Assembly (NCBI GenBank): GCA_903861005.1
Contig: CAIOSP010000124.1
Span: 39,947 to 103,946, forward strand
Length of the DNA stretch: 64,000 bases
Reading direction: 5' to 3'
From: an uncultured Pseudomonadota bacterium
GTDB taxonomy: Bacteria > Myxococcota_A > UBA796 > GCA-2862545
Of this stretch, positions 36,783 through 46,173 are shown piece by piece (position 1 is the first letter of the stretch; every line of letters begins with the position of its first letter). The translations under genes and the position numbers were made by a program. Below the pieces are notes generated by a model. That model was not told where the DNA came from. It saw only the letters and a program-made list of their open reading frames with translations, and ran no database searches.

Positions 36783-37447
36783 CGAGCGGCCTCCGCGCCG
36801 CCCCAGACCGTGAGCCTCGCCAGATCCTCCTGCCGGTCCAGGGCACGAAGCACACGACCATGCAAGTCGACCCCTTCGCCCGCCCTTTCATGGAGCGCCG
36901 CGTCACCCAGGGCCTCCGTGAGCTGGGCCCCTACCCAGCGGGCGAAAGCGTCCACACGCCAGCTCGCGGACATCGCGCCGCGCGCCGAGGTCTGCCGCTC
37001 CACGCCGCCCGTCCAAGCGCGGGCCTCGCCCCGGGAGAGCTCCGTGTCTTCGGGCGGCAGCGCCGGTCTGTGAGCGAACGTGAGCCCGAGTCCGACCGAC
37101 CACCTCACGCCACTCTGCACCGCCCGGCCGGCGTCCAAGCGGCTCGTCGCCGACCCGTCGGGCGAAAGGTCCGCGGTGAGAGCGAGCGCGGGGACCCATC
37201 GCAGCGAGCGCTCGCCTCTTGGAAGCACGCCCCGCAACAGCTCGACCGATGGGACGCGCGCCGGCGCCGCAAGGGCCGCATCCACGTCGCACTCGGATCG
37301 CCCGAGCTCACGAAGGAGTGCGTCGGCGGCGTCCCGGTCGTCGGCGCGGACCGCGTCGAGCAGCGCGGACGGATCCCCCACACAGGGCTCGGCCGCCCAC
37401 ACCGGGGCGCGCCATGGCAGCAGCGCGAGCAGCATGAAGGCGGTCAT
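36779..37447 (-). CDS. hypothetical secreted protein
   Basis: A 222-residue protein with an N-terminal signal (MTAFMLLALLPWRAPVWA). The mature part has two cysteines about 26 residues apart (EPCVGD, SECDVD), then an alternating strand pattern (ALALTADLSPDG, SGVRWSVGLGLTFAHR) suggestive of an outer-membrane beta structure, and ends in a helix. It is coupled to the TolC-like protein by an ATGA overlap; the two probably work together in the envelope. No family recognised. Confidence 0.6.
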   Translation of the reverse strand: MTAFMLLALLPWRAPVWAAEPCVGDPSALLDAVRADDRDAADALLRELGRSECDVDAALAAPARVPSVELLRGVLPRGERSLRWVPALALTADLSPDGSATSRLDAGRAVQSGVRWSVGLGLTFAHRPALPPEDTELSRGEARAWTGGVERQTSARGAMSASWRVDAFARWVGAQLTEALGDAALHERAGEGVDLHGRVLRALDRQEDLARLTVWGGAEAAR

Positions 37448-37568
37448 CTCCGAGGGTCCTCGTCCCCCCCTAGGAACCCGGAGCGGACGCCGCGCCCACG
37501 GCCACGTTGGACCAGCGCCCTGTGACTTCCGCCCGACTCACGCTCCTCACGCACCCCAGAAAGCGACA

Positions 37569-37602
37569 CGGCGCCGGGGCCCCCGAAGGGACGCCGGCGC
37601 CG
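37569..37602 (-). terminator. strong G+C hairpin downstream of the FHA gene
   Basis: Perfect 9-bp inverted repeat CGGCGCCGG/CCGGCGCCG with a 16-nt loop, 22 nt beyond the FHA gene stop. No clear T-run follows; likely a strong terminator in this G+C-rich genome. Confidence 0.55.
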
Positions 37603-37623
37603 TAGGCGTGAGCCCGTTGAGGC

Positions 37624-38688
37624 TCAGCCGCGGAGGCGAAACTTGAAGAAGGTCTCGCCGACCACCAGCTCTTCGCCGCCGAGGAGGCGCTTCTCGGTGA
37701 TGAGCTCGCCGTCCACCAGGGTGCCGTTCGCGGACTTGTTGTCCTCGATGTAGTACGCGCCGTCGCGGCGGAAGACCTTGCAGTGGTAGCGCGACACCTT
37801 GGAGTCGTTCTTCACCTGCACGGTGTTGTCACGGCCGCGGCCGAGCGAGATGACGTCGCCCGAGAAGCGGTAGATGATCTCGTCGCGGGTGCCCTCGTTC
37901 TGGACGACGACCGCGTCGCCGGTCACGGGCGAAGGGCCGGCGTCGGACTGGAGGTCCTCGCCGAGGTCGCCGAGCTCGTCTTCGCCGAACGCGAGACCAG
38001 ACTCTTCCTCGGCCGCCTCGATGGAGCCGCTCTCTTCGGCGGTCTCGAACACCATGCTCACGTCGTCACGGACGGACACGCGCTCCGCGTGCACGCCGCT
38101 GCCGCGACCCACGTCCGCGAACGCGTCGTCGTCGTCGTCGGCCACGGGCTCGTCGTCGTACTCAAGCTCCGTCTCCTGGACGGGCGGGGCCGCGACGACC
38201 GAAGCGGCCGCGGCGGCGGGCGCAGCGGCAGGAGCCGGGGCGGGCGCCTGACCCGGACGGGCCGCCAGCCAGCGGTCCAGCGTGGCCTGGAGAGCCGACA
38301 GGTCGCTGTCGATCTCGGTCATCATGCTGGCCGCATTCTCGAGCTCAGACTTGAAGCCGACGGACTCCTTGCCGAACTCGGCGTCGTCGATCTCGCCGAT
38401 CTCCTTGCGGAGCTCCAGCTCTTCGAGGCCGAGGCGGGCCACACCGGCGGTCTCCTCGACCACGGACCGGTCGCTCTTCAGCGACGTGATGCCGTCCTTG
38501 AGCTGCCCGACGAGCGGCTCGAGCACGTCGACCACGCCCTTGATCTTGGCCGTGTTGTCGGCGACAACCTTGGCGACGACCGTGGCGCTGAACTTGGTAG
38601 ACGCCGAGGCCTTCTCAATGAAGGTCTGAAACTTGTCGAGTTCATCGAGCTGCTTGTTGAACTCGGCCAACAATTCGCGCTTGTCCAT
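37624..38688 (-). CDS. FHA-domain protein with N-terminal coiled coil
   Basis: A 354-residue cytosolic protein. Residues 1-150 are helical heptad-like sequence. Then comes an Ala/Pro linker and an acidic region (about 185-255). The C-terminal forkhead-associated domain (about 265-350) has GRGRDN, the SRYHC block and NKSANGTLVDG, which together bind phosphothreonine. The ATG at 38688 is preferred because GAGGGG lies 7 nt upstream; an ATG five codons earlier is less likely. It follows dnaB on the same strand. Substrate kinases are not in the window; the PP2C at 23.2 kb could be a functional counterpart. Confidence 0.88.
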   Translation of the reverse strand: MDKRELLAEFNKQLDELDKFQTFIEKASASTKFSATVVAKVVADNTAKIKGVVDVLEPLVGQLKDGITSLKSDRSVVEETAGVARLGLEELELRKEIGEIDDAEFGKESVGFKSELENAASMMTEIDSDLSALQATLDRWLAARPGQAPAPAPAAAPAAAAASVVAAPPVQETELEYDDEPVADDDDDAFADVGRGSGVHAERVSVRDDVSMVFETAEESGSIEAAEEESGLAFGEDELGDLGEDLQSDAGPSPVTGDAVVVQNEGTRDEIIYRFSGDVISLGRGRDNTVQVKNDSKVSRYHCKVFRRDGAYYIEDNKSANGTLVDGELITEKRLLGGEELVVGETFFKFRLRG

Positions 38689-38850
38689 CGGGACGCCCCT
38701 CATCAGCTGTGGGTCAAACAGAGTCGTTCGGAGTCAGGAAAACTGGAGACGGGAATTCCCCACGAAGGGAAGCCCCGTCGAGCGCCCGGAGCATAGCCGA
38801 TGCCGTGGGCGCGGAAAAGGTGCTTGCGAGTCGTCGACAAGAACGTGGCG

Positions 38851-40185
38851 TCAAAGCGCGATGTCGCCTTCGGCCAGATCGTCGAAACGCGTGTATTGAG
38901 GCTGAAAAGCCAGCCGGACCCTGCCAGTGGGGCCGCTGCGCTGTTTTGCGATGATCACCTCGGCCACGCCCTTGTCCGCCGTGTCGGGGTGGTAGATCTC
39001 GTCGCGATAGATGAACATGATGACGTCGGCATCCTGTTCGATGGCACCCGATTCCCGGAGATCGGAGATCATAGGGCGCTTGTCTTCGCGCTTCTCGACG
39101 TCGCGGTTGAGCTGGGAGAGCGCGATCACCGGGACCCCCAGATCCTTGGCCAGGATCTTCAGGCCGCGCGAGATGTCGCTGATCTGCTGCTGGCGGCTGG
39201 CCCGTGGATCCACGCCCTGCATGAGCTGCAGGTAGTCGATGACCAGGAGGCCCAGGTCGCCCTTGCGGGCCTGGAGGCGGCGCGCCTTGGTCCGGATGTC
39301 GTCGATGGTGGCGCCGGGGGTGTCGTCGATGAACAGGCTGGTGCTGCGCAGCATCTCGCCGGCGGCGTCCATGCGGACCCAGTCGTCGTCGTCCAGGCGG
39401 CCCTTGCGGACGCGGTCGCCCTCGACCATCGCCAGGCCGCACAGCATGCGGGACACAAGCTCCGTGCGGCTCATCTCCAGCGAGAAGATGCCCACCGTCA
39501 CGTTGGAGTGGTCGGCCGCTCGCTGGGCGATGTTGAGCGCGAGCGCCGTCTTGCCCATGGCCGGGCGGGCCGCGAGGATCAGCAGCTGCGACGGCCGCAA
39601 GCCACCTAGCTTGTCGTCCAGGACCCGGAAGCCGGTCGAGACGCCGTGCACGGTCGTCGACTGGTTCTGGCGCTCCTGGATGGCGATCAGCTCCTCGTCC
39701 ACGACCGAGCTGACCGGAGACCAGTCGCGGCGGTCATGGTGCTCAGCCAGGCTGGCGAAGAGCTGGCTGGCGCGGTCGAGCAGGACGCCCGGGTTGTCCG
39801 TTCCCTCGTGCGCGGCGCCCGTGAGCTCGTCGGACGTGCGGATCACCCGCCGCAGCACCGCCTTGTCGCGGACGATGCGCGCGTAGTGCGCCAGGTTGGC
39901 CGTGGACGGCACCTTGTCGGGCAGGCCCAGCACATAGGTGAAGCCACCGTACTGGTCCGGTGCGTTCCCGCGCATCAGGCGGTCCGACACCGTGACCAGA
40001 TCGATGAAGTCACCGTCTGCCCGCATGTCGCGCAGCATCATGAAGAGGCGCGCGTGGTCAGGGCGGTAGAAGTCGTCGGCGCTGACGAGGTGCGAGACCT
40101 CGTCCATGCGCTGCGGATCGACGATCAGGCCGCCGAGCAGAGCCTGCTCGGCTTCCAGCGCCTGTGGCGAGGGTCGACTTTCCAT
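38851..40185 (-). CDS. dnaB: replicative DNA helicase DnaB
   Basis: A 444-residue hexameric helicase that unwinds DNA at replication forks. An N-terminal primase-interacting domain (1-150) is followed by a RecA-like motor. Walker A is ARPAMGKT (206-213), Walker B is LLVIDYLQLM, and motif H4 is ELVSRMLC. There is no intein. It follows rplI as in the conserved rpsF-rpsR-rplI-dnaB arrangement. Confidence 0.98.
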   Translation of the reverse strand: MESRPSPQALEAEQALLGGLIVDPQRMDEVSHLVSADDFYRPDHARLFMMLRDMRADGDFIDLVTVSDRLMRGNAPDQYGGFTYVLGLPDKVPSTANLAHYARIVRDKAVLRRVIRTSDELTGAAHEGTDNPGVLLDRASQLFASLAEHHDRRDWSPVSSVVDEELIAIQERQNQSTTVHGVSTGFRVLDDKLGGLRPSQLLILAARPAMGKTALALNIAQRAADHSNVTVGIFSLEMSRTELVSRMLCGLAMVEGDRVRKGRLDDDDWVRMDAAGEMLRSTSLFIDDTPGATIDDIRTKARRLQARKGDLGLLVIDYLQLMQGVDPRASRQQQISDISRGLKILAKDLGVPVIALSQLNRDVEKREDKRPMISDLRESGAIEQDADVIMFIYRDEIYHPDTADKGVAEVIIAKQRSGPTGRVRLAFQPQYTRFDDLAEGDIAL

Positions 40186-40205
40186 CCCCCGCCCCTAATC
40201 CCGAA

Positions 40206-40649
40206 TCAGGCGCGCATCACGAAGACGCGCAGCTCAGCGGTGACCGAGCGGTGCAGGCGGATGCCCACAGGGAACAGGCCGATGCTGCGGATGGGATCCG
40301 CGAGCTGGACGGCACGCTTGTCCACCACGATACCGCGCTCGGCGAGCGCATCCGCGATGTCCCGGTTGGTGACCGAACCGAACAGCTTGTCGTCCTCGCC
40401 GGCCTCGCGACGAATGGTGATCGCCGTCTCGGCGATCTTCTTCGACAGCTCTTCCGAAACCGCGATTTCCTTGCGGCGGAGGGCGTCAGCCACCCGCTTC
40501 TGGTGCTCGAGGACGTTGACGTTCGACTCATTGGCCGGGGCCGCGAAGCCCTGGGGGATGAGGAAGTTCCGGCCGTAGCCAGCCTTCACACGGACCACGT
40601 CGCCGGTGTCACCCAGGTTGTGGACTTCCTTCTTGAGGATCACGAGCAT
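40206..40649 (-). CDS. rplI: 50S ribosomal protein L9
   Basis: A 147-residue L9. The N-terminal part begins MLVILKKEVHNLGDTGD, with GYGRNFLIPQGFA (rRNA-binding), a long connecting helix, and the C-terminal globular domain (SVTNRDIADAL). Start at 40649 is favoured by GGAG 6 nt upstream; an ATG four codons earlier is less likely. It sits between rpsF and dnaB, with rpsR missing between rpsF and it. Confidence 0.97.
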   Translation of the reverse strand: MLVILKKEVHNLGDTGDVVRVKAGYGRNFLIPQGFAAPANESNVNVLEHQKRVADALRRKEIAVSEELSKKIAETAITIRREAGEDDKLFGSVTNRDIADALAERGIVVDKRAVQLADPIRSIGLFPVGIRLHRSVTAELRVFVMRA

Positions 40650-40714
40650 GAGAGTCTCCAAGGGATCCAGCGAGGCCGTTCAGGCAACGCTGGACCGTTC
40701 CGGATGGAAGGGGA

Positions 40715-41155
40715 TTAGTCCAACGAGGCGTCGTAGCCGCCGTCGTCTTCGTCATCATCGTAGCGGGAGTCGTCCAGCTCGGTCTCGGCCGCGCGGCGCT
40801 TGGCTTCCTCGGCGGCGCGGGCGCGACGCTCGACGGCCTGCTGCTTGCGGAGCTCGATGTCGACGGTCTCGGCGACGAACACCGTGATGAAGCGGATGAC
40901 GCGGTCGTCCAGGCGAAGGCGACGCTCGATCTCGAGGATCTGGTCGGCGGCGCTGGCGACACGCAGGAGGACATAGTGGCCCTTCTGGTGCTTCAGGATG
41001 GGGTACGCGAGCTTGCGCTTGCCCCAGTCTTCCTTGTCGATCAGCGTGCCGCCGGTCTCCGTGACGGAGCCTTCGATGCGCTCGATGAGGGCGTTGGTGT
41101 CAGCGTCGTCCAGATCCGGGCGGATGATGTAGACGATCTCGTACTCATGGACCAT
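40715..41155 (-). CDS. rpsF: 30S ribosomal protein S6 with acidic tail
   Basis: A 146-residue S6. The core (1-95) is typical, with YEIVYIIRPDLDD and KRKLAYPILKHQKGHYVLLR. The C-terminus is extended by a charged helix and an Asp/Tyr-rich tail (DDDEDDGGYDASLD). S6 normally pairs with S18 on the platform of the small subunit. The rpsR gene for S18, usually next, is not here: the gap to rplI is only 65 nt. Confidence 0.97.
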   Translation of the reverse strand: MVHEYEIVYIIRPDLDDADTNALIERIEGSVTETGGTLIDKEDWGKRKLAYPILKHQKGHYVLLRVASAADQILEIERRLRLDDRVIRFITVFVAETVDIELRKQQAVERRARAAEEAKRRAAETELDDSRYDDDEDDGGYDASLD

Positions 41156-41208
41156 TGGATTCCTCCACTTGGGCGTGGTGGGGGACGGCTCGCCGCCCCC
41201 GCGGAGGT

Positions 41209-41862
41209 TCAGAGTGCCGCGGCACGTCGGGGAGAATTCCCCTCGGTGCCAAGGCCGCCGCCAGGACGGCGAGGCGGCAAGGGTAAAGCACCCTTTTCAG
41301 GGCGCGTGTTGTAGCGGTTCATGGCGGTGGTAGCACCGTCACGAATGACCGCCTCGACGGCGTCTGCGGCCAAGCCGACGACGTCTTCAAGGCGGGGGGT
41401 CTCCTGGTCCGACCAGCGGCCCAGGACGTAGTCGGCTGGATCCCAGCCTTCCGGGGGGCGGGAGACGCCGACGCGCACACGCACGTAGCCGTCACCGCCG
41501 AGCTTGGCGTGCAGGTCACGAAGGCCGTTGTGGCCACCGTGTCCGCCGCCGACCTTGACCCGAACGTCGCCGAACGGGAGGTCCATGTCGTCATGCACGG
41601 CGATCACCTGGTCGCGATCCAGCTTGTAGAACGTGGCGAGGGCAGCCGTGGGGCCGCCGGACACGTTCATAAACTGCATCGGCTTGGCGAGCACCGCAGG
41701 CTGACCCGCCACCACGGCCTTGACGGCCTTGGCGCCGGACTGCTCCTTGTCCATCGAAGCCATGGCACGCCGCGCGAGCACGTCCACGACGAGGAACCCG
41801 ACGTTGTGTCGGGTGTCCGCGTAGCGGGGGCCGGGGTTGCCGAGGCCGACGACGAGGAACAT
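41209..41862 (-). CDS. pth: peptidyl-tRNA hydrolase
   Basis: A 217-residue Pth that frees tRNA from peptidyl-tRNA released during aborted translation. Signature blocks are VGLGNPGPRYADTRHNVGF (containing the catalytic His region), KPMQFMNVSG, HDDMDLPFG and GGGHGGHNGLRD. The last 30 residues are a Pro/Gly/Arg extension beyond the usual end near 190. It lies 8 nt downstream of rplY, a standard arrangement. Confidence 0.97.
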   Translation of the reverse strand: MFLVVGLGNPGPRYADTRHNVGFLVVDVLARRAMASMDKEQSGAKAVKAVVAGQPAVLAKPMQFMNVSGGPTAALATFYKLDRDQVIAVHDDMDLPFGDVRVKVGGGHGGHNGLRDLHAKLGGDGYVRVRVGVSRPPEGWDPADYVLGRWSDQETPRLEDVVGLAADAVEAVIRDGATTAMNRYNTRPEKGALPLPPRRPGGGLGTEGNSPRRAAAL

Positions 41863-41870
41863 CGGTCAGC

Positions 41871-42428
41871 TTAGCCCTTGAGCTTGGGCAAGCAGGCCAC
41901 AACCTTGAAGTCGCGGTCCACGACAGGCTTGACCTTGTCCGAGGAGGGCAGCTCCGAGGCCATGATCACGCCGCTGATCTCGAGCGGGGTGACGTCGAGG
42001 ACAAACGCCTCGGGGATCGCGTCGACCGCGCAGCGCGCCTTGACGGTGCGGCGCAGGATCTCGATGCGACCGCCGAGCGCGGCGCCAGCGGACTTGCCCG
42101 AGGTCTTGACCGGAACGTCGACGATGACGGTCTTGTCAGCTGAGAGCTTGTAGAAGTCGACGTGGAGGAGAGCGCGCGACACAGGGTGGCGCTGCGCGTC
42201 CTTCACGAGGGCCGACACCGTCTCACCGCCCACAGCGAGCTGAAGGACGGTGTTGCGGTTCTGCGACTTGCGGAAGATCTCGAGCAGACGGGTCGGGTCG
42301 ACCGAGAGCTGCACCGCGGCGGCGCCGTCCGCGTAGAGCACGGCGGGCACCTGGCCGGAGGCGCGGATCTTGCGAGCTGCGCCCTTGCCGAGGCCGGTAC
42401 GAAGTTCGACGGAGAGGTTCGTGTCCAT
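41871..42428 (-). CDS. rplY: 50S ribosomal protein L25 (general stress protein Ctc type)
   Basis: A 185-residue L25/Ctc. The N-terminal beta-barrel (LSVELRTGLGKGAARKIRASG, residues 5-25 in blocks) binds 5S rRNA, and a C-terminal TL5-type domain follows (about 95-185, with DVTPLEISG). The ATG at 42428 has AGGAACAG upstream, so an earlier in-frame ATG is rejected. It is flanked by prs and pth, as in many Proteobacteria. Confidence 0.95.
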   Translation of the reverse strand: MDTNLSVELRTGLGKGAARKIRASGQVPAVLYADGAAAVQLSVDPTRLLEIFRKSQNRNTVLQLAVGGETVSALVKDAQRHPVSRALLHVDFYKLSADKTVIVDVPVKTSGKSAGAALGGRIEILRRTVKARCAVDAIPEAFVLDVTPLEISGVIMASELPSSDKVKPVVDRDFKVVACLPKLKG

Positions 42429-42661
42429 CGCTGTTCCTGGGGCTGGCCCGGTCTGGATGCCGCTAGACCTTTGCCACAGGAGCACGCGGACAGACAAGCT
42501 GCCGCGGCTTGATCCCATGGACAAGGGCCGTGACGCGCACGACCGGGATGGAGCCGGATGAAGAGGATTGCTGCTGGGATTCCAAAAGGAACCCAGACGG
42601 CCCGGCGCGCTTATCGGTGCACGGCGTCCCCGTCAAGCCGGATCACGGGCGGAGCCCCGGA

Positions 42662-43615
42662 TCAGGACTCTTCGAGGAACAGCCGCGAGATGGAGTCGTT
42701 CGCGTGGATCGCCCGGATTGCGTTGGCGAACAGCGGCGCGACCGAGACCTGCTGGATCTTGCCGCAGGCCTGGGCCTCGGCGGACAGCGGGATGGTGTCG
42801 GTGACGATCACGTTGTCGAACACCGAGCCCGCAATGCGCTCGACGGCGGGGCCGGAGAGCACCGCGTGCGTGGCGACGGCCATGACGCTGGCCGCCCCTG
42901 CCCCCGCGACCGCCTGGCCGCCCTTGGCCAGGGTGCCCGCGGTGTCGATCATGTCGTCGATCAGCACGGCGGTGCGATCGCGAACGTCGCCGATGATGTG
43001 GCTGACCTCAGCCTCGTTGGGCTTGCTGCGGCGCTTGTCGATGATGGCGAGCGTGGTGTCGAGGCGCTTGGCATAGCTGCGCGCGCGCTCCACGCCGCCG
43101 GCGTCGGGCGACACCATGACGGACGGCTTGCCGGCGAGCTCGTCCTCAAGGTGACGGTACAGCAACGGCTGCGCGTAGAGGTTGTCCACGGGCAGGTTGA
43201 AGAAGCCCTGGATCTGGCCTGCGTGCAGGTCCATGGTCAGGACGCGCTCGATGCCCGCCGCGTGGATGAGGTCCGCGATGAGCTTGGCGGTGATGGGCGC
43301 GCGGGCCTGGACCTTGCGGTCCTGGCGGGCGTAGCCAAAGTACGGGATGACCGCGGTGATGCGACCGGCGCTGGCGCGCTTGCACGCGTCCGCCATGATC
43401 AGCAGCTCCATGAGGTGGTCATTCGACGGCGCGCAGGTGGACTGCACGATGAACACGTCGCGACCACGAACGTTCTCGTGGATCTCCACGCGGATCTCGC
43501 CGTCCGAGAAGCGGCTCACCCGGGCGTCACCCAGGGGCACACCCAGGGCCTCCGAGATGCGCGCGGCCAGGGCGCGGTTGGAGTTGCCAGTCAACAGCGT
43601 CATGTCGCCGTACAT
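42662..43615 (-). CDS. prs: ribose-phosphate pyrophosphokinase
   Basis: A 317-residue class I PRPP synthase that makes phosphoribosyl pyrophosphate from ribose 5-phosphate and ATP for nucleotide, His and Trp synthesis. Seen are the flexible PRPP loop (VLIDDMIDTAGT), the DLHAGQIQGFF segment and the RQDRKVQARAPI substrate site. The ATG at 43615 has GAGGGTG upstream. It is the first gene of the prs-rplY-pth-rpsF-rplI-dnaB block; the prs-rplY gap is 233 nt with nothing notable inside. Confidence 0.97.
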   Translation of the reverse strand: MYGDMTLLTGNSNRALAARISEALGVPLGDARVSRFSDGEIRVEIHENVRGRDVFIVQSTCAPSNDHLMELLIMADACKRASAGRITAVIPYFGYARQDRKVQARAPITAKLIADLIHAAGIERVLTMDLHAGQIQGFFNLPVDNLYAQPLLYRHLEDELAGKPSVMVSPDAGGVERARSYAKRLDTTLAIIDKRRSKPNEAEVSHIIGDVRDRTAVLIDDMIDTAGTLAKGGQAVAGAGAASVMAVATHAVLSGPAVERIAGSVFDNVIVTDTIPLSAEAQACGKIQQVSVAPLFANAIRAIHANDSISRLFLEES

Positions 43616-43767
43616 GGGGCACCCTCGGATCGGGCCGCCGATTAGCCGTGTGACGACTCGGCGTCGAGGGTCTGCAGCGCGATGAGCGTACTCGGTCGAT
43701 GCCCCCTGCCCTGCCCCGCCGCCCGCGCGCCCGGATTCCGCCATCCGAGCGCCTGCCGGGGGGACGG

Positions 43768-45486
43768 CTACCAGCCGCCCGTCGCCGCGTCGGCCTGGGC
43801 CGCAGGCACCACGATCAGCTCGACGCGACGGTTCCTGGCGGACTGCTCTGCCGCGGCGGTGAGCCCGACGAGCGGCTCGTCCAAGCCCACGCCCTCCACC
43901 TGCACCCGCGCCGCGTCCAGCGCGACGCCGTGCGCGATCGCGTACGCGAGCACGCCGTCGCGGACTGCTTGGGCGCGCGTCGTGGCCACCAAGCGGGCCT
44001 CGCGGGCGAGGTCCGCAGGCACCGGCAGCGCTGCCACCAGCTCCTTGCCGTCGGTCACGTCGAGCACCTTGCCGTCGATCGTGTAGGTCGGCGCCGCGCC
44101 TGTACCGCCTCGCACCACCTTCCCGCTGTCCAGCCCCGCCCTGAGCGCCGCCGCGAAGGCGCGCTGCGGATCGACGTGACCGCGCACGCGCAGGACCGTC
44201 CCCTCCGTCGCGAGCGCCGCGAGGACGCCGTCGAGGTCGGCCGCGTATGGCGCCGGGTCAAAGGCCGCAGCGTCCGCGCCGAGCGGCACGACCACGCGCT
44301 GCGCGCTTGCTGCGGCCTGCTGAGGGAGGTCCGCGAAGTCCGCGCCGCCCCAGTGCGTCGGCGCGACGCCCATCGTCCAGGTCCACACGGGCCGCCCGGA
44401 CGCTTCGGCGAAGGCACGGCTGCGCTCGGAGAGGTCGACGTGATCGGTCTGATCGGGCGAGTCGCCGCTCAGCCGGACATTGTCCGCGAGGCCGTAGAGC
44501 GTCGATCCCTCCAGCAGCGCCGCGGCAGCGGGCGGGTCGGTGACCACACCGGGGCCGTAGACGCCGGCGACCGCCGTCAGGAACGCGTCGGACTCGGGCG
44601 AGCCGGGGCGGAGCGCCCTGACCTGCTCGGCGGCATGCAGCCAGCCCGCGCGCAGGTGCTCGACCTCCTCCGGGTGGGCCGCCAGGTAGTCCTGGCGCAC
44701 AAAGAGGCAGTCCAGGATGAGGTCCGGGTGCTCCGCCGACGTGGTCAGCACGTGGGCCGGCGCGAGCGCCTCCCCCTCCGAGACAGTCGGCTTGAGCAGG
44801 GTCGGCACGTCCCGCGAGAGCGCCCACGCGCCGGTCAGGTTGGTGTCGACGCTGAACGCTTCGGCGGCGCTGCCCGGCCCGATCAGTCGCTCCTTCCAGA
44901 GAATGCGCACGTCCGACCAAGCCACGCCCGAGTCCTGGAGCAGCGAGAACATCGCCTCCAGGTGCGGGCCGCCGCGCTGCAGCGAGATCAGCTTGCCCTT
45001 GAGGTCCGCAGCCGTCTTGATGTCGCCGCGAACCAGCAGTTCGTCGTCCTTGGACGCCCCCATACCGAGGACGAGCTGCGGGCAGGTCGGGACGTCCTGC
45101 GACGGGCACAGCTGCTCGTAGACGGACCCAACCGCGCCCCAGGAGGCCCGCAGGTACGGGGTCTGCCCGCTCTGGTAGCGCTTGAGCTGCTCAGCGAAGT
45201 CGTCGCCGGGGACGAGGTTGAAGCCCAGGTCCCGGTCGCCGAACTGCGCGCCCATGTGGGTGTCCGGGCCGCCGTTCGCCCACAGCGTCACCAGGTCGAC
45301 GCCGGACAGCAGGAAGGCCAGCTCGACCGGTACGTGCGTGGAGACCGCGCCGCCCGGGAAGCCAGTTGGCGTAGACGGCGCGGCCGGCGCCTCCGCCGTG
45401 GCCGCCTCGGGAGGCTGAGAAGTACAAGCCACGAGCGCCACCAGGACAACGGCCACGCTGCCCAGCGCGCGGATCGAACTCGACAT
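43768..45486 (-). CDS. substrate-binding-protein / OmpA-like fusion lipoprotein
   Basis: A 572-residue lipoprotein (lipobox ALVAC, Cys21). Residues about 50-400 resemble NMT1/SsuA-type ABC substrate-binding proteins (a pattern of ALVLGMGASKDDELLVRGD, PEEVEHLRAGWLHAA). The C-terminal part (about 430-565) ends in the OmpA-type segment with RNRRVELIV, which binds peptidoglycan. No ABC permease or ATPase is adjacent. It would place a solute-binding domain on the cell wall, and may be a sensor rather than a transporter subunit. Confidence 0.78.
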   Translation of the reverse strand: MSSSIRALGSVAVVLVALVACTSQPPEAATAEAPAAPSTPTGFPGGAVSTHVPVELAFLLSGVDLVTLWANGGPDTHMGAQFGDRDLGFNLVPGDDFAEQLKRYQSGQTPYLRASWGAVGSVYEQLCPSQDVPTCPQLVLGMGASKDDELLVRGDIKTAADLKGKLISLQRGGPHLEAMFSLLQDSGVAWSDVRILWKERLIGPGSAAEAFSVDTNLTGAWALSRDVPTLLKPTVSEGEALAPAHVLTTSAEHPDLILDCLFVRQDYLAAHPEEVEHLRAGWLHAAEQVRALRPGSPESDAFLTAVAGVYGPGVVTDPPAAAALLEGSTLYGLADNVRLSGDSPDQTDHVDLSERSRAFAEASGRPVWTWTMGVAPTHWGGADFADLPQQAAASAQRVVVPLGADAAAFDPAPYAADLDGVLAALATEGTVLRVRGHVDPQRAFAAALRAGLDSGKVVRGGTGAAPTYTIDGKVLDVTDGKELVAALPVPADLAREARLVATTRAQAVRDGVLAYAIAHGVALDAARVQVEGVGLDEPLVGLTAAAEQSARNRRVELIVVPAAQADAATGGW

Positions 45487-45570
45487 CAGGGCTCCACACT
45501 AAGATCCATCAAGGTCGGATCTCGTGGCCCCTCTACGCCGACCGCGGGCGCTCGACACCACCGGACCGCG

Positions 45571-46173
45571 TCAGGCACGCGATGGCGCATCCCGGAGCAG
45601 TTCGGCCAACGTAGAGTGCACAGCTTGGCGGGCGACGGAGCCGTCGAGCTGCGAGCGGATCAGGACGAAGACGCCAAGGAGCGTGGTGGCGAGCCGTGCA
45701 GACCACGCGTCGACGTCCACGTCGGAGCGTAGCGCGCCGCTCGCAACGGCGTTGACGAGCGCCCGCTCGAAGCCGCCGCGGAGGAACACGACGTAGCGCT
45801 CCACCTTCGACCGCGTCTCGGGATCGTCCGGCGACGACTCCGTGGCCGCGTTGCAGATCATGCAGCCGCGCTCCGTCCCCGGCTTGCCGGCCGCGTCGGC
45901 GAAGCGCCCCAGCACGGCGGCGATCGCTTCTGGGCCTGCATCGGGTGCGTACAACTCGCCCAGGAACCCGGGCACTACGCACGCCAGATAGCGGTCGAGC
46001 GCGGCCTGATAGAGCCCATGTTTGCTGCCGAACTCGGCGTAGAGGCTGTAGCGGTTCACCCCCATGCCCGCTTCCAGATCCGCGGTGGACGTGGCCTCGT
46101 AGCCCTTGCGCCAGAAGAGGAGCATCGCCCTCTCCAGGATCTCCTCTCGGTCGTAGGACTTGGGTCTACCCAT
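45571..46173 (-). CDS. TetR/AcrR-family transcriptional regulator
   Basis: A 200-residue repressor-type protein. The HTH is at residues about 9-55 (REEILERAMLLFWRKGYEATSTADLEAGMGVNRYSLYAEFGSK, in blocks), followed by a helical ligand-binding domain including the cysteine pair near CMICN. It is divergent from the DUF1330/SRPBCC genes; two palindromes in the 176-nt spacer are candidate operators, one overlapping the plus-strand -10 box. Autoregulation and control of the divergent operon are inferred. Confidence 0.93.
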   Translation of the reverse strand: MGRPKSYDREEILERAMLLFWRKGYEATSTADLEAGMGVNRYSLYAEFGSKHGLYQAALDRYLACVVPGFLGELYAPDAGPEAIAAVLGRFADAAGKPGTERGCMICNAATESSPDDPETRSKVERYVVFLRGGFERALVNAVASGALRSDVDVDAWSARLATTLLGVFVLIRSQLDGSVARQAVHSTLAELLRDAPSRA

